Origin: Caprimulgus europaeus | Taxonomy: Eukaryota > Chordata > Aves > Caprimulgiformes > Caprimulgidae | Reading direction: 5' to 3' | DNA: 64,000 nt | Assembly: GCA_907165065.1 (NCBI GenBank) | Contig: OU015527.1 | Coordinates: 23,449,686-23,513,685, forward strand | Shown here: positions 12,175 to 25,263 of the stretch, in pieces | How positions within the stretch are numbered: position 1 is the stretch's first letter | How the letters are laid out: each line of letters begins with the position of its first letter | Made by a program: the position numbers and the translations under genes | Notes under the pieces: model-generated | Databases searched by the model: none | What the model saw: the letters and a program-made list of their open reading frames with translations, nothing else | What the model was told of the DNA's origin: nothing

Positions 12175-12390
12175 CAAGGCAATGCAGGAAGTTATATATG
12201 TCTTTAGAAGACCTTCGTCTCTTTTAAAAGGCTGCAGATGCTTGGAAAGAGCAGGACGTTGTGCTGCAGTCGATGATGACTCATTATTGCAGATAGCATT
12301 TTCGAAAAATACTGAGGGGAAAATGAGGTTTTCGGTTATTGGGGAGCACCCCTCTGTAATGTGTAGTTTAGAGCAAGTGGTGTTATTCCA
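12175..12390 (+). other. Possible cryptic cassette exon in PAM intron 2
   Basis: A strong acceptor (GGGTTTTTTTGCAG, ending 12174) and a strong donor (CCA|GTGAGTG at 12391) enclose 216 bp that look less AT-rich than the surrounding intron. Entered in the PAM frame (phase 0) it meets a TAG after 10 codons, so inclusion would truncate PAM. A 70-codon frame from 12182 is in another phase and has no known motif. Such pairs also arise by chance. Confidence 0.2.
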
Positions 12391-13252
12391 GTGAGTGCAA
12401 GACAGAAATATAGCTTCTGCTACATCTTATCTGTCTGCAGCAAAATATTAAACTTCTCTTCAGAAAGAGTGACAAGTACTCTCAGTTCATCCAGGTGCAC
12501 ATTTGTAAATACGTTTTATTGATTTTACCTGAGAAGCCATTGGTTGAAGACCTAGGAAACACATATAAATGGATCAGTTACTTCAGATTCCTATTAAAAA
12601 AAAAGAAAACCAAAACTCAAAACCAACAACAAAAGGCTATGATAGTTAATAGAGAGGACATAATGCTTTTTGCATTCATGTGTACCTAGAGCCCACAGCC
12701 TTTACGTACATAGTAAACTTAAAGCTGTACCAGATTGTAGCATTTGGGGGAAGGACAGGGGTAGACTGCAACAGAAAGCAGCTTGCCAATTCCTAAAAAG
12801 ATAAAGGAAAATAAGAAATATCTAGCCTAATATACTTTCAAGTCTAGCTTTTATTTTCCTCTTACAGTCTCACCTGCCCTTCTTGTTTCCCTTCCTCCTT
12901 CCACAATGTCCCACACTAACTGTACAGGAAGATTGGTTCCCATTTAGACAAGTTAAACACTGATACACTTGGCAAGAAGCAATGTCAAAAAAAAAAGACA
13001 GTCTTTGTTTTCTTGCAGTTTACAGAAGGAGATAACAGCTTTGTGGTTCTACTGCTGTCAGTTCATTTTTCTGGCAGAAAGGACATGGAAGGGAAGAATC
13101 CTATTTAGAGCGGAAATTCTTCTTAGTGGCTTCTTGCTAGCTCCCTATCTTCTTCCTGTACGTCTTGGCCCCAGTGGACAGCACATGTATTTAGCAACCA
13201 TGGATCTGCAGTGAATTCCAGTTGTCCATACTGATGTTTATATAAGAATGTA

Positions 13253-13322
13253 AGTTGGGAGTTGGACTCAGTGATCCTTACGAGGCTCCCTCCCAACTTG
13301 AGATATTCTATGATTCTGTGTT
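13253..13322 (+). mobile_element. CR1 3'-end fragment
   Basis: Only the last 70 bp of a CR1 3' UTR are kept: GAGTTGGACTCAGTGATCCT, CTCCCTCCCAACTTGAGATA and the terminal TTCTATGATTCTGTG. This severe 5' truncation is typical of CR1 insertion. Confidence 0.85.
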
Positions 13323-15005
13323 ATATAGGTTTCTATTTCTGGGCTCTATCTGCAAGTTTATCTTTATTAATGAAAGATATCAAAATAAACCAAAGAGCAA
13401 GAGGACAAATGCAGTTTCTCAAATGCTTTATTAAGGGCTTTCTGGAGGTGTATCACTGTTCTGCTGATGACTAAATGCAGTTCCTGAGTTCTCAGGCAAA
13501 ACAATTTATGTGGGAAAGGTGGGGAAACAAAAAAAAAAAAGGGAAAAAAATAGGAGGAGACAAAATTAGTGGAGAAAATGTGAATGAGTTAAATTCTAGA
13601 GCATAGAGGAGTATCTTTAGAGCAACACCAGTATATTTTGTGCTGTCTCTTCTTTGTCATGCGTTTTTTGTGAAAAGAAAATATTATTGCAACTTAATTG
13701 TTATGAATTCTGAATTCACTGTTTGGCCATAGGTTAGTCCTTTCAGGAGATGTCACAAACTGAATTCTTCTGGCCTCTTTCTCTCTTGGTGGTATGCACA
13801 CATGACAGTCACATTTCTTATCTAGAGTCACAGCTAGCTAACAGAGAGGTGTCTAATAGAACTAAGTAGTTCTTTGTATACACTTTATGACCAGTGTGAC
13901 TGTCACAAAACACTGGAAAAAGAAAGGCAACTTCTGAAATAATACTGCTGCTGAGTTGAATTCTTCCATAGCATCACTGTGTAATTATATTTAATTGTAT
14001 TTTCCAAAGTTCTTAATACTTCAACTTCCCAGATAATTCTTATTGAAAAAAGATACTGAAAATTAATCTCTTTGGATTCCAAGAAGTCTAACCTGAAATT
14101 CAGATGAATTTTTGGTACTACCAGTAAGGTTGTACTTAGATTATGAGCATTTACATTGTTGTTTTGGAATTATTACTGTAGAAATTGTTGAATTCTCATA
14201 ATGTAGGGGCCTACAGCTAACATGCAGCTTGAACTGTGTAAAATATATACCTCGTTCATAGAGGAAATATGTACACATCTGCAAACAGGAGGAGGGGTGA
14301 AAAGAAACCCCAAATGATGTTGCATCATCTGCAAAGGTAGCACCTTATAACGATGTAGGTGGTATAATTCTTGTTGGAATGATTGGCAAGTGGCTGGACA
14401 GAAGTTTAATATCTGTCCTTGTATTGTTAAGTTGGTTGCATAAAATTCAATTTTATGACGTTGCCTTACTGCCCTATGAGTGAATCAGTGAGAACCAACC
14501 CCTTAGGTGGCTTAGGAGTGCACTAACTACATCTGCCCCGGAGTTGTGCATTCTTTCAACACAAGTGCCAAACATGAGCATTTGTGTAAAACTGTTCTGA
14601 GCTCTCTGAATGGAGGCACTGAAGTGTGTGTTCAAGCAATGTAAATATGGAAATCAATGAAGTAGAATAGTTTTCCAGGTCAGTTAATAAATGTGGCTTA
14701 TGTTCATTGGTCCTTTTGAGCAATACCAACTCTCATAAGTGGGGGAAGTGGTATCTGTGATACTTAAATACTCTGTTTTTTCTTAATAATTAGTTCAGTT
14801 GCACAGGAGGGAAAAATGTAACTAACGTGTCATGTGAAGAGTAATTTTAGTGTGCTGCTGAGGGGTGGGAGACATCTAAGATCTACGGAGAGAAAGACTG
14901 AAGGTCTTTTTTCAGTTCTGAGGGAAAAATTCTATAATCATTCTTTAAGATAATTATAAGAAAATTATCCCTCTGCACAGTAAATTAGTAGTATGTTAGG
15001 ACTTG

Positions 15006-15622
15006 TGAGGTGGTTTCATCCTTTTGTTTTGCAGCCAAATGCAGCCTACTTTCTCACTCTCCCCACACCTCCAGGGAGTAGGGGAGAGAATTGGAAGGAA
15101 AAGGGCAAGGACACTCATGGGTTGAGATAAAAACTATTTACTAATTGAAATAAAATTATAATGATAACAACAGTGATAACAGAATGTGCAAATGAGTGAT
15201 ACACAGTACAGTTACTCTCCACCTGCTGACCAATGCCCAGCCTGTGCCAGCCAGCGATCCTGGAGCCAAGAGAGTCCTGAAACCCAAACCCTGGAAGAGT
15301 GAGCCCGAGCGATCCCCGAGAGAATCCCCCTGTCTTCCAGCCAGCCCTGGTTAATATACTGGCATGACGTGATATGATCTGGAATATTTCATTGGCACAT
15401 CCAAATGCCAGTTCTGGGCTTTGCTGTTCACTGCCCTTCTCCCTCCCAGTCCTAATGCAGCTGTGAAGCAGCCAAACACGGTGGCCTTGAGCTCCAGCAG
15501 CAACTAATGACATCAGTACTGTTAGCAACGTTCTTCTCCTAACAGATCCTACACTGAAACCGCGACACAGCTATTCTGACTACTAAGAAGAAAATTAACT
15601 CTGTCCTAGCAAAACCAGAACA
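15006..15622 (-). mobile_element. Solo LTR, ERVL-like, 617 bp, perfect 5-bp target duplication
   Basis: The + strand starts TGAGGTGGTTTCATCC and ends AACCAGAACA. It is flanked on both sides by ACTTG (15001-15005 and 15623-15627). The end sequence, CTCTGTCCTAGC and on, is shared with the provirus LTR at 27850. A TATA-like block, ATATTAA, lies on the - strand near 15350-15360, so the LTR points antisense to PAM. There is no internal sequence: it is a solo LTR left by recombination between two LTRs. Confidence 0.9.
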
Positions 15623-15627
15623 ACTTG

Positions 15628-17831
15628 TTATTTAAACAGGAAGCTGTATATTTTGTCTTCTAAGAAAGGGTCAGATCAACTAATTTTGAAAATTCTAAAT
15701 TTCAGGTACAAAACCTAATATTGTTAAGCAAATTGAAGGCTATCTTCTGATAGCATTATTAGGAATGCAGGGTAAACATGTTTACTCTGCTGGTAACAGT
15801 ACTCCGCTGCTATGCATATCTGTGTTTGCTATAAATCAAATAAAGAAAAATGATAAAAAAATTATAATGCAATTAAAACTGTCTCAACAAATTTGTTCAT
15901 AAATAATAGTGTTAAATTTTAATTAATTACTGCTATGTTTGGCTTTTTATTGGTAAATTAATTTTGGTACAGCATTGTCTGAGTTCTTAAATATATACTT
16001 GAAAATTCATAAATATTGCCAAAGGCACAAAAATTGGTAAAGATGTTATTGGTTTCTTTTCCAAGTTTTGGTTTGATTTTTTTTTTTTTTAATCTACTTA
16101 ACTAGAGCTTCTACCAGTAGGTCATCAGTGACTCATAGTAGCTGCATACGCAATTTTGTAACTTTAGGTCCTCAGTTTGAAGTGTTTGGGTAAAATTTTT
16201 CTTCTCATCTCCAGTTTGCTTGGGTATACCATACCGGATGAAAATACATAAAACAAAAAGGAAATTTGATCATTTGGATACCCATAAATTCCTGGCACCT
16301 CTTTCTTTTCTATTGCTATGACACCCACGTTGAGATCTTGACCTAGAGATCCCCCAAGACTTACTTTGACTCTGGAGAAAGTTGTGTGGTTCTTGCTTAG
16401 GATCGAATTCTGTGAAAAGTGAAATTTAGTTATTTATATGAATCTGGACCCTGGTACAGTGAATATCCATACCAGAGACTGATAAGAAGTGATGCAATTA
16501 TTAGTTAGTAACGGCCCTTATTAATAACAAAGATTCATCTTCTAAAGAAAAGAGGTGGGGCAGGAGGTGGGAGGGAAAAGTTTGGGACTTTCCCCCCTCC
16601 CCAGTATGCTTTCAAAACGCAGCCGGTTGCAATTTGAAAGTTCTGTTCATCTTATCTTTCCACTTTTTTTGGAAACATCTGAATTGGTGGGGTTATGCAT
16701 ACTGGAGCAATCTCACTTTCCCTCCCCGCCTGCTTGTTTCTTACTGAAGTTGAAGGCTACATAATAATTTTCTTCTGAAGATGGATCACGTGCACCCTCA
16801 TGCTCACACACATACTTATGGTGAGATAGCGAGAACAGAGGATAGAATTATTGTGGATTCTACAATGTGCCTATTGTAATGCTTTAGTGTCAGGTTGTTT
16901 GTGCTCTATTTGTGCTTGAAGAAAATTGACAATTGGAGATAAACGACTGGAATCTTGAATCCAATAGCTGTTGTTTCATTTGCTGATTTTACCTCATTAG
17001 TTAAATACAACCTAGCTTGTACATCAGAAACAAAGTTGAAGACCGTTGTGACTATGCCAAGATGAGTTTTCATGTCAGTAATGGTGAAGACTTCAGAATG
17101 ACCACATTGATTGACTGCATTATTCATTTGGCCAAGCAATCTTTTCTCTGACTATACCTAATAGGAGTTATTTATGGAAAGACCGTAAGAGGTACGATAG
17201 AAGAGTAGTAATGCAAAAACTGGAACATATCTTCCCTGTTTACAGTAATAATGAAAGTTTACTAGCTTGGAGTTTTAGTCCAGACTATCATATTTAATAG
17301 ATAGTGGTAGTTCTTTGTCTCATAAATTTGTCAAATAAATTATAACACATAGATAATCTCGGAATATTTATTTTTTTTTTTTTCAAATATGCTTCTTTCC
17401 TTTTAAGAAGTTATTGTAAGCATTTTGAAAAGGATTGCATTGTGGATAATTTTGTGGGTTTGTTTCCTGCTTTTGAAAAATACATTTTTATAGATAAAAA
17501 AGGAGATAAATTTTTTGAAAACAATGTGGGGTTGTAGGATGGAACAGTAGGAAAGGGTAAGGGATATGAAACTACACCTGAGTAGCATGGAATTTTAACA
17601 CATCCATGTATGTGTTAAAATATATAGATGATCCACCTGTATGGATCATCTATAGGCTTGTCATGCTGTAGTAACTGCTGGCCAGGATCTCTCATTAATG
17701 AAATACAAAATAAATAGATTTCTATGATTGCTGTTACTATGGCAGCATTTTTACACTTTGTGGTCCAGTTATATAAATCTTGGGAGTAAGGTGAAATACT
17801 GTTATAGGTAGAAATCTATTTAGCTATGAAG
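15628..17831 (+). other. PAM intron 2, middle part
   Basis: AT-rich and unassigned apart from two adjacent perfect inverted repeats at 17592-17654, annotated separately. Poly-T runs occur near 16080-16090 and 17371-17384. Confidence 0.5.
17592..17654. repeat. Two adjacent perfect hairpins
   Basis: The first hairpin has 12-bp arms ATTTTAACACAT and ATGTGTTAAAAT (17592-17603 and 17610-17621) around a 6-base loop CCATGT. One base later the second has 13-bp arms TATAGATGATCCA and TGGATCATCTATA (17623-17635 and 17642-17654) around the 6-base loop CCTGTA. Both are perfect. I do not recognise a repeat family here. Confidence 0.85.
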
Positions 17832-18145
17832 TCATAGAATTATAGAATATCTCAGGTTGGAAGGGACCCATAAGGATCATTGAGTCCAACTCCCTGCTCC
17901 TCACACAGGACCACCTAAACTAAACCATATGACTAAGACCATCATCCAGCTGCTCCTTGAACTCTTGACAGGTTTGGTGCTGTGACGACTTCCCTGGGAA
18001 GCCTGTTCCAGTGACCCACCATATTCTCAGTGAAGAACCTTTTCCTGATGTCCAGTCTGACCTTCTCCTGATGCAACTTCATTCCATTTCCTCTTGTCCT
18101 CTTGTCTTGCTGGTCACCAGAGATATCAGCGCTTCCCCCTCCACT
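17832..18145 (-). mobile_element. CR1 3'-end fragment, about 315 bp
   Basis: It begins at the CR1 tail, TCATAGAATTATAGAAT, and runs through the 3' UTR into the ORF2 end. On the - strand a broken frame gives [27 protein letters not shown], the common C-terminal CR1 stretch. It is 5'-truncated at about 18145. Confidence 0.9.
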
Positions 18146-18511
18146 CAAGTGTCAGTGGTTCTTATATTATAGTAAATTTATAAATATTGAGAAAGTAGTT
18201 TATACCAAGACACCACAATAAATCAGAGGCTCAGTAATTCTTTTCACTCATTGATTCATGCTGTTTATTTGGACATCAAGAGAGTACTGTTAACACCTTC
18301 AAATTTTTATCAGGCAGAGAGGAGGCTGTGTTAACAACTACCAATAAAATCACCTCTTAAGGCTTGTAAGTGTATGATTTTTATATATTAGTTTGTTCAG
18401 TATTCCTATATTAATATGCAGAAAGTATAGAGAATTTTGATGCTTTGTTTCTGTTTTCATTCTAAATATTCCCAACTTAAAGGTTATTCCTTTTCTTTTG
18501 TCTTTTAATAG
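18146..18511 (+). other. PAM intron 2, right end
   Basis: AT-rich; ends with the acceptor TTTTAATAG. Nothing else is seen. Confidence 0.6.
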
Positions 18512-18569
18512 TCCGATACCTACCTCTGCATGTCAGTACCCCTGCCGGTGGATGATGAAGCCTATGTAG
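18512..18569 (+). CDS. PAM: PAM exon: PHM N-terminal subdomain
   Basis: The exon encodes residues 72-90 and the first base of codon 91: SDTYLCMSVPLPVDDEAYV. Cys77 pairs with Cys122 in the family structure. The acceptor is TTTTAATAG and the donor GTGAGT. It is a 58-bp exon between two introns of about 7.0 and 6.6 kb. Confidence 0.96.
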
Positions 18570-21500
18570 GTGAGTATTGACTGACTGGAAGAACTTAAGC
18601 AAGCCGTTTGGAAGAACCTCAACATTTTCTTGTTTTTCTTTAGCTCATATTGACTTAATCTTTGACTATCAGAGTTTCCAAAATGTATTAATCATGGCTA
18701 GTGCAGTAACAAACTAGAGAGCGCTACTTAGAGTCAAGATAACAAACTGTATCTGGAGACGTTAATGAGTAATAGTAGTTAAGGAGCTGCATGCAGATGC
18801 CTCTGGCAGTCAGTAACAAACAGTCCCATTTGTAAAATATCGGCTTTCTGTCTCTAGATGGATATTTAATTGTGCTCCACTGAGCAGACTGTTTATTTAC
18901 CTGTTGGTACAGGCTGTAAATCCTTTGCACTTACAGTCAGTGTTGTCTGCAGTAAGATTTTGCTTATCTGGGGAGAAAAAAAAAAAATGAATCAAACCCT
19001 CTCCTCTACTTTTTTTTTTCCTTTAATGTTGTGGAGTGAATAATATGGCAGAAAAATAGCAGGAAATACTGTAGTAGTGTACAAATGCTGAGATCATATA
19101 GATCAGCAAAACAAATACCATCTGTTCAGAAGGTCTTTGAGGTACTTTTAATTTTATTTTGCCTTGCTTGTGAACATACAATTGTTGGAGTAAAGATAAG
19201 GCATGTTGGTTTGGCTGAAGATGGTTTCACTATCAAAACATGCTAAAAACTGAAATGAAAGAAAACAACGAGAAGTTAAATTCTCTATCTTTTTCTTCCC
19301 TACTCTTTTCTTGCATTTTAGAATATCTGCACTTAAAATGTATATGTTTTTTGTTGTAGGATATTATGAGACTACTGTTCCATGTGGATTTCCCTGTGGA
19401 AATCCTTCAGAAATAGAATGTTGTGTTTACATTTTCATGTTGTAGTAACTAAAAAAACTGAGTGAATTCTCTTCAATGCTTTCTCCAAATGTTTGTTTTG
19501 TAAAAAAGTCAGAACCTGACCTCATATTTTAGCTCTGAGGTTGATCCCAGAAATAAAAATAAGCATAAAAGGGAGTGAGTGTTCATTCTCCAATAAATTT
19601 TACTTGCTGTGCAGTGTGTGCAGTAGACTCTTCTGCTTTCAAGTGATTAATAGAAAGGCATTATACTAACCTGCTGCTTAGTAATTTTTATTTGCAACTT
19701 CACTGAGTTGCAAAATGGCATAGTTCAGTTCTTTATTAGCTTGCTGCACATTAAGTTTTGTCATTTAGTGTTTACTTGTCTTAAGGCTACATAAACTTAT
19801 TTAAGTGATGTTTATGTTTAAAAGGACCTACTAAAATAATTTGCTTAAAAGTGATATTTATGCAAAGTCTCAGTGTGAATCATGCAAAGCAATTCATTTT
19901 TTCCCTGAAGACTGGGGAACTTTTAGGTTTTAGGTGTTTACATGTTCTTCAACAGATATTTATAGTATTTTGTCACCTTTTCTGTGATTACTGTGCTGAT
20001 CACAGTATATGTAATTACAGAGCAGCATAAGATCTGGACAGAAAAACCATTCTAATTGTCAGGTGGAGCTTTGAAGAGCAAGAGGAGCTTAAAGAGCAAA
20101 ATAAAAAAAAGAAAACAAAAAACACTTGTTCTGTGAACATAAAGTTTTCCCATGATAACATTGCTTAGAACCTCTTATATTTGGATGCTTTGAAAATTAA
20201 ACAGAACTGCTTGTTTGGTTGGGTTTTTTTCTCTTTGGTCCCTTCCACCAAAATAGATAGGCATGTGGTCAATCTTAAGCATGTGATCAGTTGCATCTCG
20301 CTTCAGTAAAGTCACTGGAATGTGTGTTCAGTGGAAAAGATCTGTCAAATTGGAGTCTTCACAATAACAGAAGTTACCTAATCACTGGAGAGACTTGACT
20401 TAAACATATCCAGTTTTAGAGAACAGAAAGTGTGCAAACTGACCTATCTTATAAATCTGAATAGCAAATTAGATCTTCTCAGGAAAGAGATCTTTTACAA
20501 TAGGTATCATCATCTAATAAATTAGATGCTTAGTGGAATTTTTTCTTAAATATTTTTTAGTACCATTAAATGTTGTCAAGCTAACTATTAATTTACTTGC
20601 ATGCATGTATTTTGTGTTGCTTAAGTAACCATAGAAGATTGACACACAGAAAATGAAATACTTAACGGTATCTACATTTTTATGGCTTAAGCAGAACTTG
20701 CCTTCATTGCATTGCCAGTAATTAACTTTCATTAATTACTGTTTCACTTTGTGATAGAAGCATCTAAAAACTAACATACTGGGTCACTCTGGGTTGCTGT
20801 TCAGAGATGTATTGAGAAGACTGTGTGTTCTGAAGAGTTTCAACATGAGTAGGTGTGAATACACAGAATTAAAAAAGTAACCTGGGATCTCAGATCAGTG
20901 GTAAAGCTGAGACTAGAACCTACATGTTATACATCCAGTTCAATTTATTTGCACGTAATACTGCCATGTAAATGCCTTTTCTGTGGTTTTTCTTTTTCCT
21001 TTTACACTTGAAAAAGACTGTTATGTGACCACATGTCCTTACACTTTGACCAAGTATGATTTGCTTATTTCTTTTTTACTTTGTTTTCAAATTTTACTCT
21101 CTTTTTCTCCCACTGCCAAGACAGTATGGAGGAGGAGGTTCTGTTTATAGAACCTGCAGCAGGATAGTTTTGTTGCATATTGGTGAAATATAAGGGCCTT
21201 GGAAGAGAAAACTTTTTTAGCATTGTATGTGAGCAATACTACATTTGTTAGCAAGTAGAAAATATTTTTGGTAACTTTTTTCAATTTTTTTTTAGTAAAT
21301 TTGTATTTGAAGACTTTGAATTCAGACTTCAGCTTTACTATTCCCATAAAGATTTAAAACCAGTAGACAGTCATGCTTGCACAGGAACAATGAGTATAAC
21401 TTTGTACTGCAAAGCTAGGAGGATACTGTACCAGAATTTACCAACTTGTTCAGAGTCAATTCTCAGACATTATCAAAAGAAGGAACTTAACAAACTTACT

Positions 21501-24500
21501 TAAGAAATGCTAACAACTAGAAGGAGGAGTAGAGCAAGTTTTTCCTTAGAGATCTTTTTCAGAGATGCCTCTGTGTATTTTTGCAGACACTGTTAGTTTT
21601 CTGTATGATGTTCTTTGGTGGGGGGTACGGCTTCCAAGGCTGGGATTTCTGTCTGAACCGGCTGTTTTTCTGTCCCAAGGGGCTCTAAATGCTGACAAAT
21701 GTGAGTTGGCAGCGTGTTTGTTTTTTTCTGGGGTGGTTGATTTACATTTAGGTTAATGTTAGGAGCATACCTTTTGATTCTGTGAAATTAAATAGCTGTG
21801 TGATTAATATATAAAACGTATTAATGAGTGAGATTAATATCTAGTTTTTCAAGAAAGAATCATTCCAGTTACATTGTAAAAACATTGCTTTTTTCTTCTG
21901 CTGCCTCTCGTTTGATTAATCTTTATGAGTAAGTAGAGAAACTAGAAACTAGATTTGAGCCTTCAGCATTGATAAAAACCAGTTTTTGACTACTAAGCTG
22001 TAACGATAGCTAAAGGGTGCTCTGCAGACATTCATAAGAATTGAGTCTGACAGCAAGCCACCCAGCCAAGAAATTTGACTGTCATTCTCATTTCCTTGAA
22101 TTCATTCATATGAGTGACCCATAAATAGATGTGTCTTTATCTTACTGACTCATGGTAAGTCCCTATCTCTCAGATTGTGCTGTAGAAATGAGATGGAGCC
22201 TATTACATTCAGCAATACAAATTGAAGTAATTAGATTATTTATTACTTTTTGTCCATACGTGGCTCTGAGACCCTGTGGGTTTATTGCTCTGATATGGCA
22301 TATATAAACTTCTCTATTGCCAAATAATGATGACTTCACTGTATTGAAACCTATAATGTCTCCATAATCTGATAAACTGTGGACACTGATATGTTTCTTT
22401 AAAGTCAATTCTATCATAGAGAAGACAGCAATTTAAAAAAACCCAAAACTTTATATCATTGAATTATTATTTGTAAAGATTAACTTAGAAAATATTTTTT
22501 TAAATACATAGCTTATCTAGACACTGTTAAGATTAAACTGATGTCATATTCTCTTAATTCCTGTTTCTTTTGGAGTTCATACTTCAAACTAGTACTTGGT
22601 CAGGAAAGTAAGTCAGACTTTATTCATATATGATATATATATATACCAAAACTGTTACAGTTATTTTAGTAATAATTTTATAGCACTTCTCCATGCATAA
22701 AAAATATTTAACTATTGAATAATCTTATGTTCATTATTGTAAAATGTGGAGTCTGCCAACTAGAAATATTAGGCTTTTGTTTGATTTTTTTAAGCCTTTT
22801 GTAGTGACAAATACTGCATTTGACTAATTTGTATGGCTTTTACAACATAGGATTTTTAAAATGGCTTTTTTTTTTACCCTGTCTTTGGAAGACTGCTATA
22901 AGCCTGAGTGTGCTGCTAAGAAAATAACTGTACAGGAACAGAGTAACTGACTGTACAAAGCTCTGTTAAGCTCACAGGCAGGATGAGAGGTTTTTCAAGT
23001 CTTTCTTCAGAAGCAATGATGAGATATGTGAGCTAAAATAATGTATGCAAGTGGCTCATGCAGAAATCTAATTTTGCTATGTTAACTGTGGTGCATTATT
23101 TTCTGTGGGTCAGAGTAGTATTTAGTAAGCTATCTGTAGTAAATTCTATAATACTTCTTAAAGGACCTGTCCATGCACTAGAATGTCACTGTAACAGACA
23201 CTGTGCAGGGGGAATAAAAGACTTCCTGAAATACTCACTAGAGTAAATACACAAGACATGAGCGCAGTAGAGAAATAAAAAGAAACAACGAGACAGTATT
23301 AACCAGCAGGACAGGTGGTGGCTTTAGCAGACAAGAGGCCTAACCTTTAATTTTACCTTTGTCAAAGACTGACCTAGGTGTTAGCGTATGTTTCATACAG
23401 GTATCAAGTTTGGCAATGAAGTTAATTTGATTTTACATCTGTGAACTGCTTATAAACTCCTTCAGAAATTTTATCTCTCACTTAAATTAGTAACAGCAGT
23501 TCAAAACACCTGAACACCTGAAAACTAAGATAGGAAGTCCACATAAAACGACACATGTTCTGTCCCATGCGAAAGTTAACCATAATTTCACTACTAATTG
23601 TTACTGATAAAAATACTGAAACAAAAGGTCTTTCTGTAATATTAGATTACTTTTTTAGCCATGTAATTAGGAATCTGCTTGTAGGGAAAAAAAAAAAAGG
23701 ATGTTATGTCGTCTTTGGACTTCAGTCATGCTGGTAAGTTTAGCACTTCTGAATTCATATGTGGTACTCAAAATACCTTCCCAAGGCATGTGGGTCCATC
23801 TCTTACTTCCCAAATCAAGCCCTCAGCTCTGGCCTGCTCATTTCTTTACAACCTGATCGCATGCCTTACATCTTCAAGGTAGAATTTGACGTGCATGCCT
23901 TAACTTTTGGCTGTTTTCCCTCACTTTTCACAATAGACCACAGCTCCAAAAATAGGGTTAGAAGCTATTAGATTTTTTTTTTCCCCCTCATCACACTAGG
24001 ACAATAATCCATATCATGATTCACATCAGGAACTTGGCCTCAGCCACACATTAAAATACCAAGTTCGGAGTGCAGATAAATCTCCAGACTCTGGGAGCAG
24101 AATAGTGTCCTCAGTGGTTTGCAGCTTCACCATCTGCCCATGTTAATATTTTTACAAGAGCTAAAAGTCACATACTTGAAGGCTCCTCAGTGTCTATGTA
24201 CATGTAAGGGCAGGAGTTGACTCAGTGTTGGAATTTATGCTGTAGAATTAGATTAAAAACCCTCCAAGATCCTTCTCTGTTTTAGGTGATGAAAAATTCC
24301 ATTGCATTCCCTGCATCTGACACATCATTTCAGTAGTGGTAAAGGAAGTTACAATGTAGGTTACTTTATTTGTAGTAATGCCATAATTGTACGTTCATGG
24401 TTAATATTACTACAGTGTAATATTGGTAACCTTTTTCCTATACTGAACAAGTTCATGAACGTTTGAGAAGCAAAAACAATGGTTTTTTTGTGGCATGGGA

Positions 24501-25175
24501 TAAAGGACAGATATTCACCTTTGTCTAACTTTCTAGTAATAAGAAATATTAGGGCAATGAGATTGCGTTGACTTTAAACAAATCTTGTTTTCCATTCCAA
24601 AGGGTTTGACATATTAGCGGGAATAAATCATAGTCCCTTCTTGAAAGTGTTGCCCCAAGAAAGATGTGGCAAAAATGTAAACCAGGTGGAATCCTGGGAG
24701 AAGATACCACTTAATCAACTAATGCATAAGATATTAGTTGCTCTTAATTCTGTCTTACTGTTTGTATTTTTGATTGAGAATTACAAAAGAAACAGAAAAG
24801 TATTAGTAACTCACAAGTGCAAATTTCTAAGCTAGATTGAAATTAGACTGGTTACAGTAAAATTTTGTGGGTTTGGATATATTAATATGTTTACTAAGTG
24901 TCATATTTAAGTTTTGGGGAAAAGTGCAGCAGTTTTGATTGGGAACTTGGAATTTCATAACAACTAAGTGAAGTGCTGTGTTTCAGCTTGGGAGACAGAG
25001 CTATTGAATGGGAATTTAAAGAAAGCTTGTAAGTGGAATGCAGAAGGTAAATGAGTGATGACCTGGATGCCTTGTTTCTAGTTGTACAGAGAAAAAAATG
25101 GCACAAAATGCTCTTACTCATGTAACTTAAGATGTTAGTAAGGATAGCTGTTTATTTTATCATTTTGTTTTTCAG
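18570..25175 (+). other. PAM intron 3 (6.6 kb)
   Basis: AT-rich and, unusually for this window, free of any CR1 or LTR I can recognise. There is an AT-dinucleotide run near 22627-22645 and several poly-A or poly-T runs (18977-18987, 23688-23698). All open frames are short and unlike any family I know. Confidence 0.6.
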
Positions 25176-25263
25176 TTGACTTTAAGCCTCATGCAAGCAT
25201 GGACACTGTCCATCACATGTTACTCTTTGGATGTAATGAACCCTCTTCTACTGAAAAATACTG
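25176..25263 (+). CDS. PAM: PAM exon: CuA His-His pair
   Basis: The exon encodes Val91 to Tyr119 plus two bases of Trp120. It carries the MDTVHHMLLFGC motif, whose adjacent His103-His104 are two of the three CuA (electron-transfer site) ligands, and Cys110 of a core disulfide. The acceptor is TTTTTCAG and the donor GTAAGA. It is followed by the longest intron seen here, about 11.5 kb, which contains the provirus. Confidence 0.97.

Larger units (their letters stand above)
11494..15005 (+). other. PAM intron 2, left part
   Basis: Mostly unassigned AT-rich sequence. It holds a short CR1 tail (13253-13322), a possible cryptic exon at 12175-12390, and A-rich runs near 12594-12606 and 13529-13540. 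No other gene or repeat is seen. Confidence 0.6.

Noticed and set aside
13253-13322. Possible small RNA gene near the TTCTATGATTCTGTG motif
   Set aside because: The sequence is the 3' end of a CR1 LINE.
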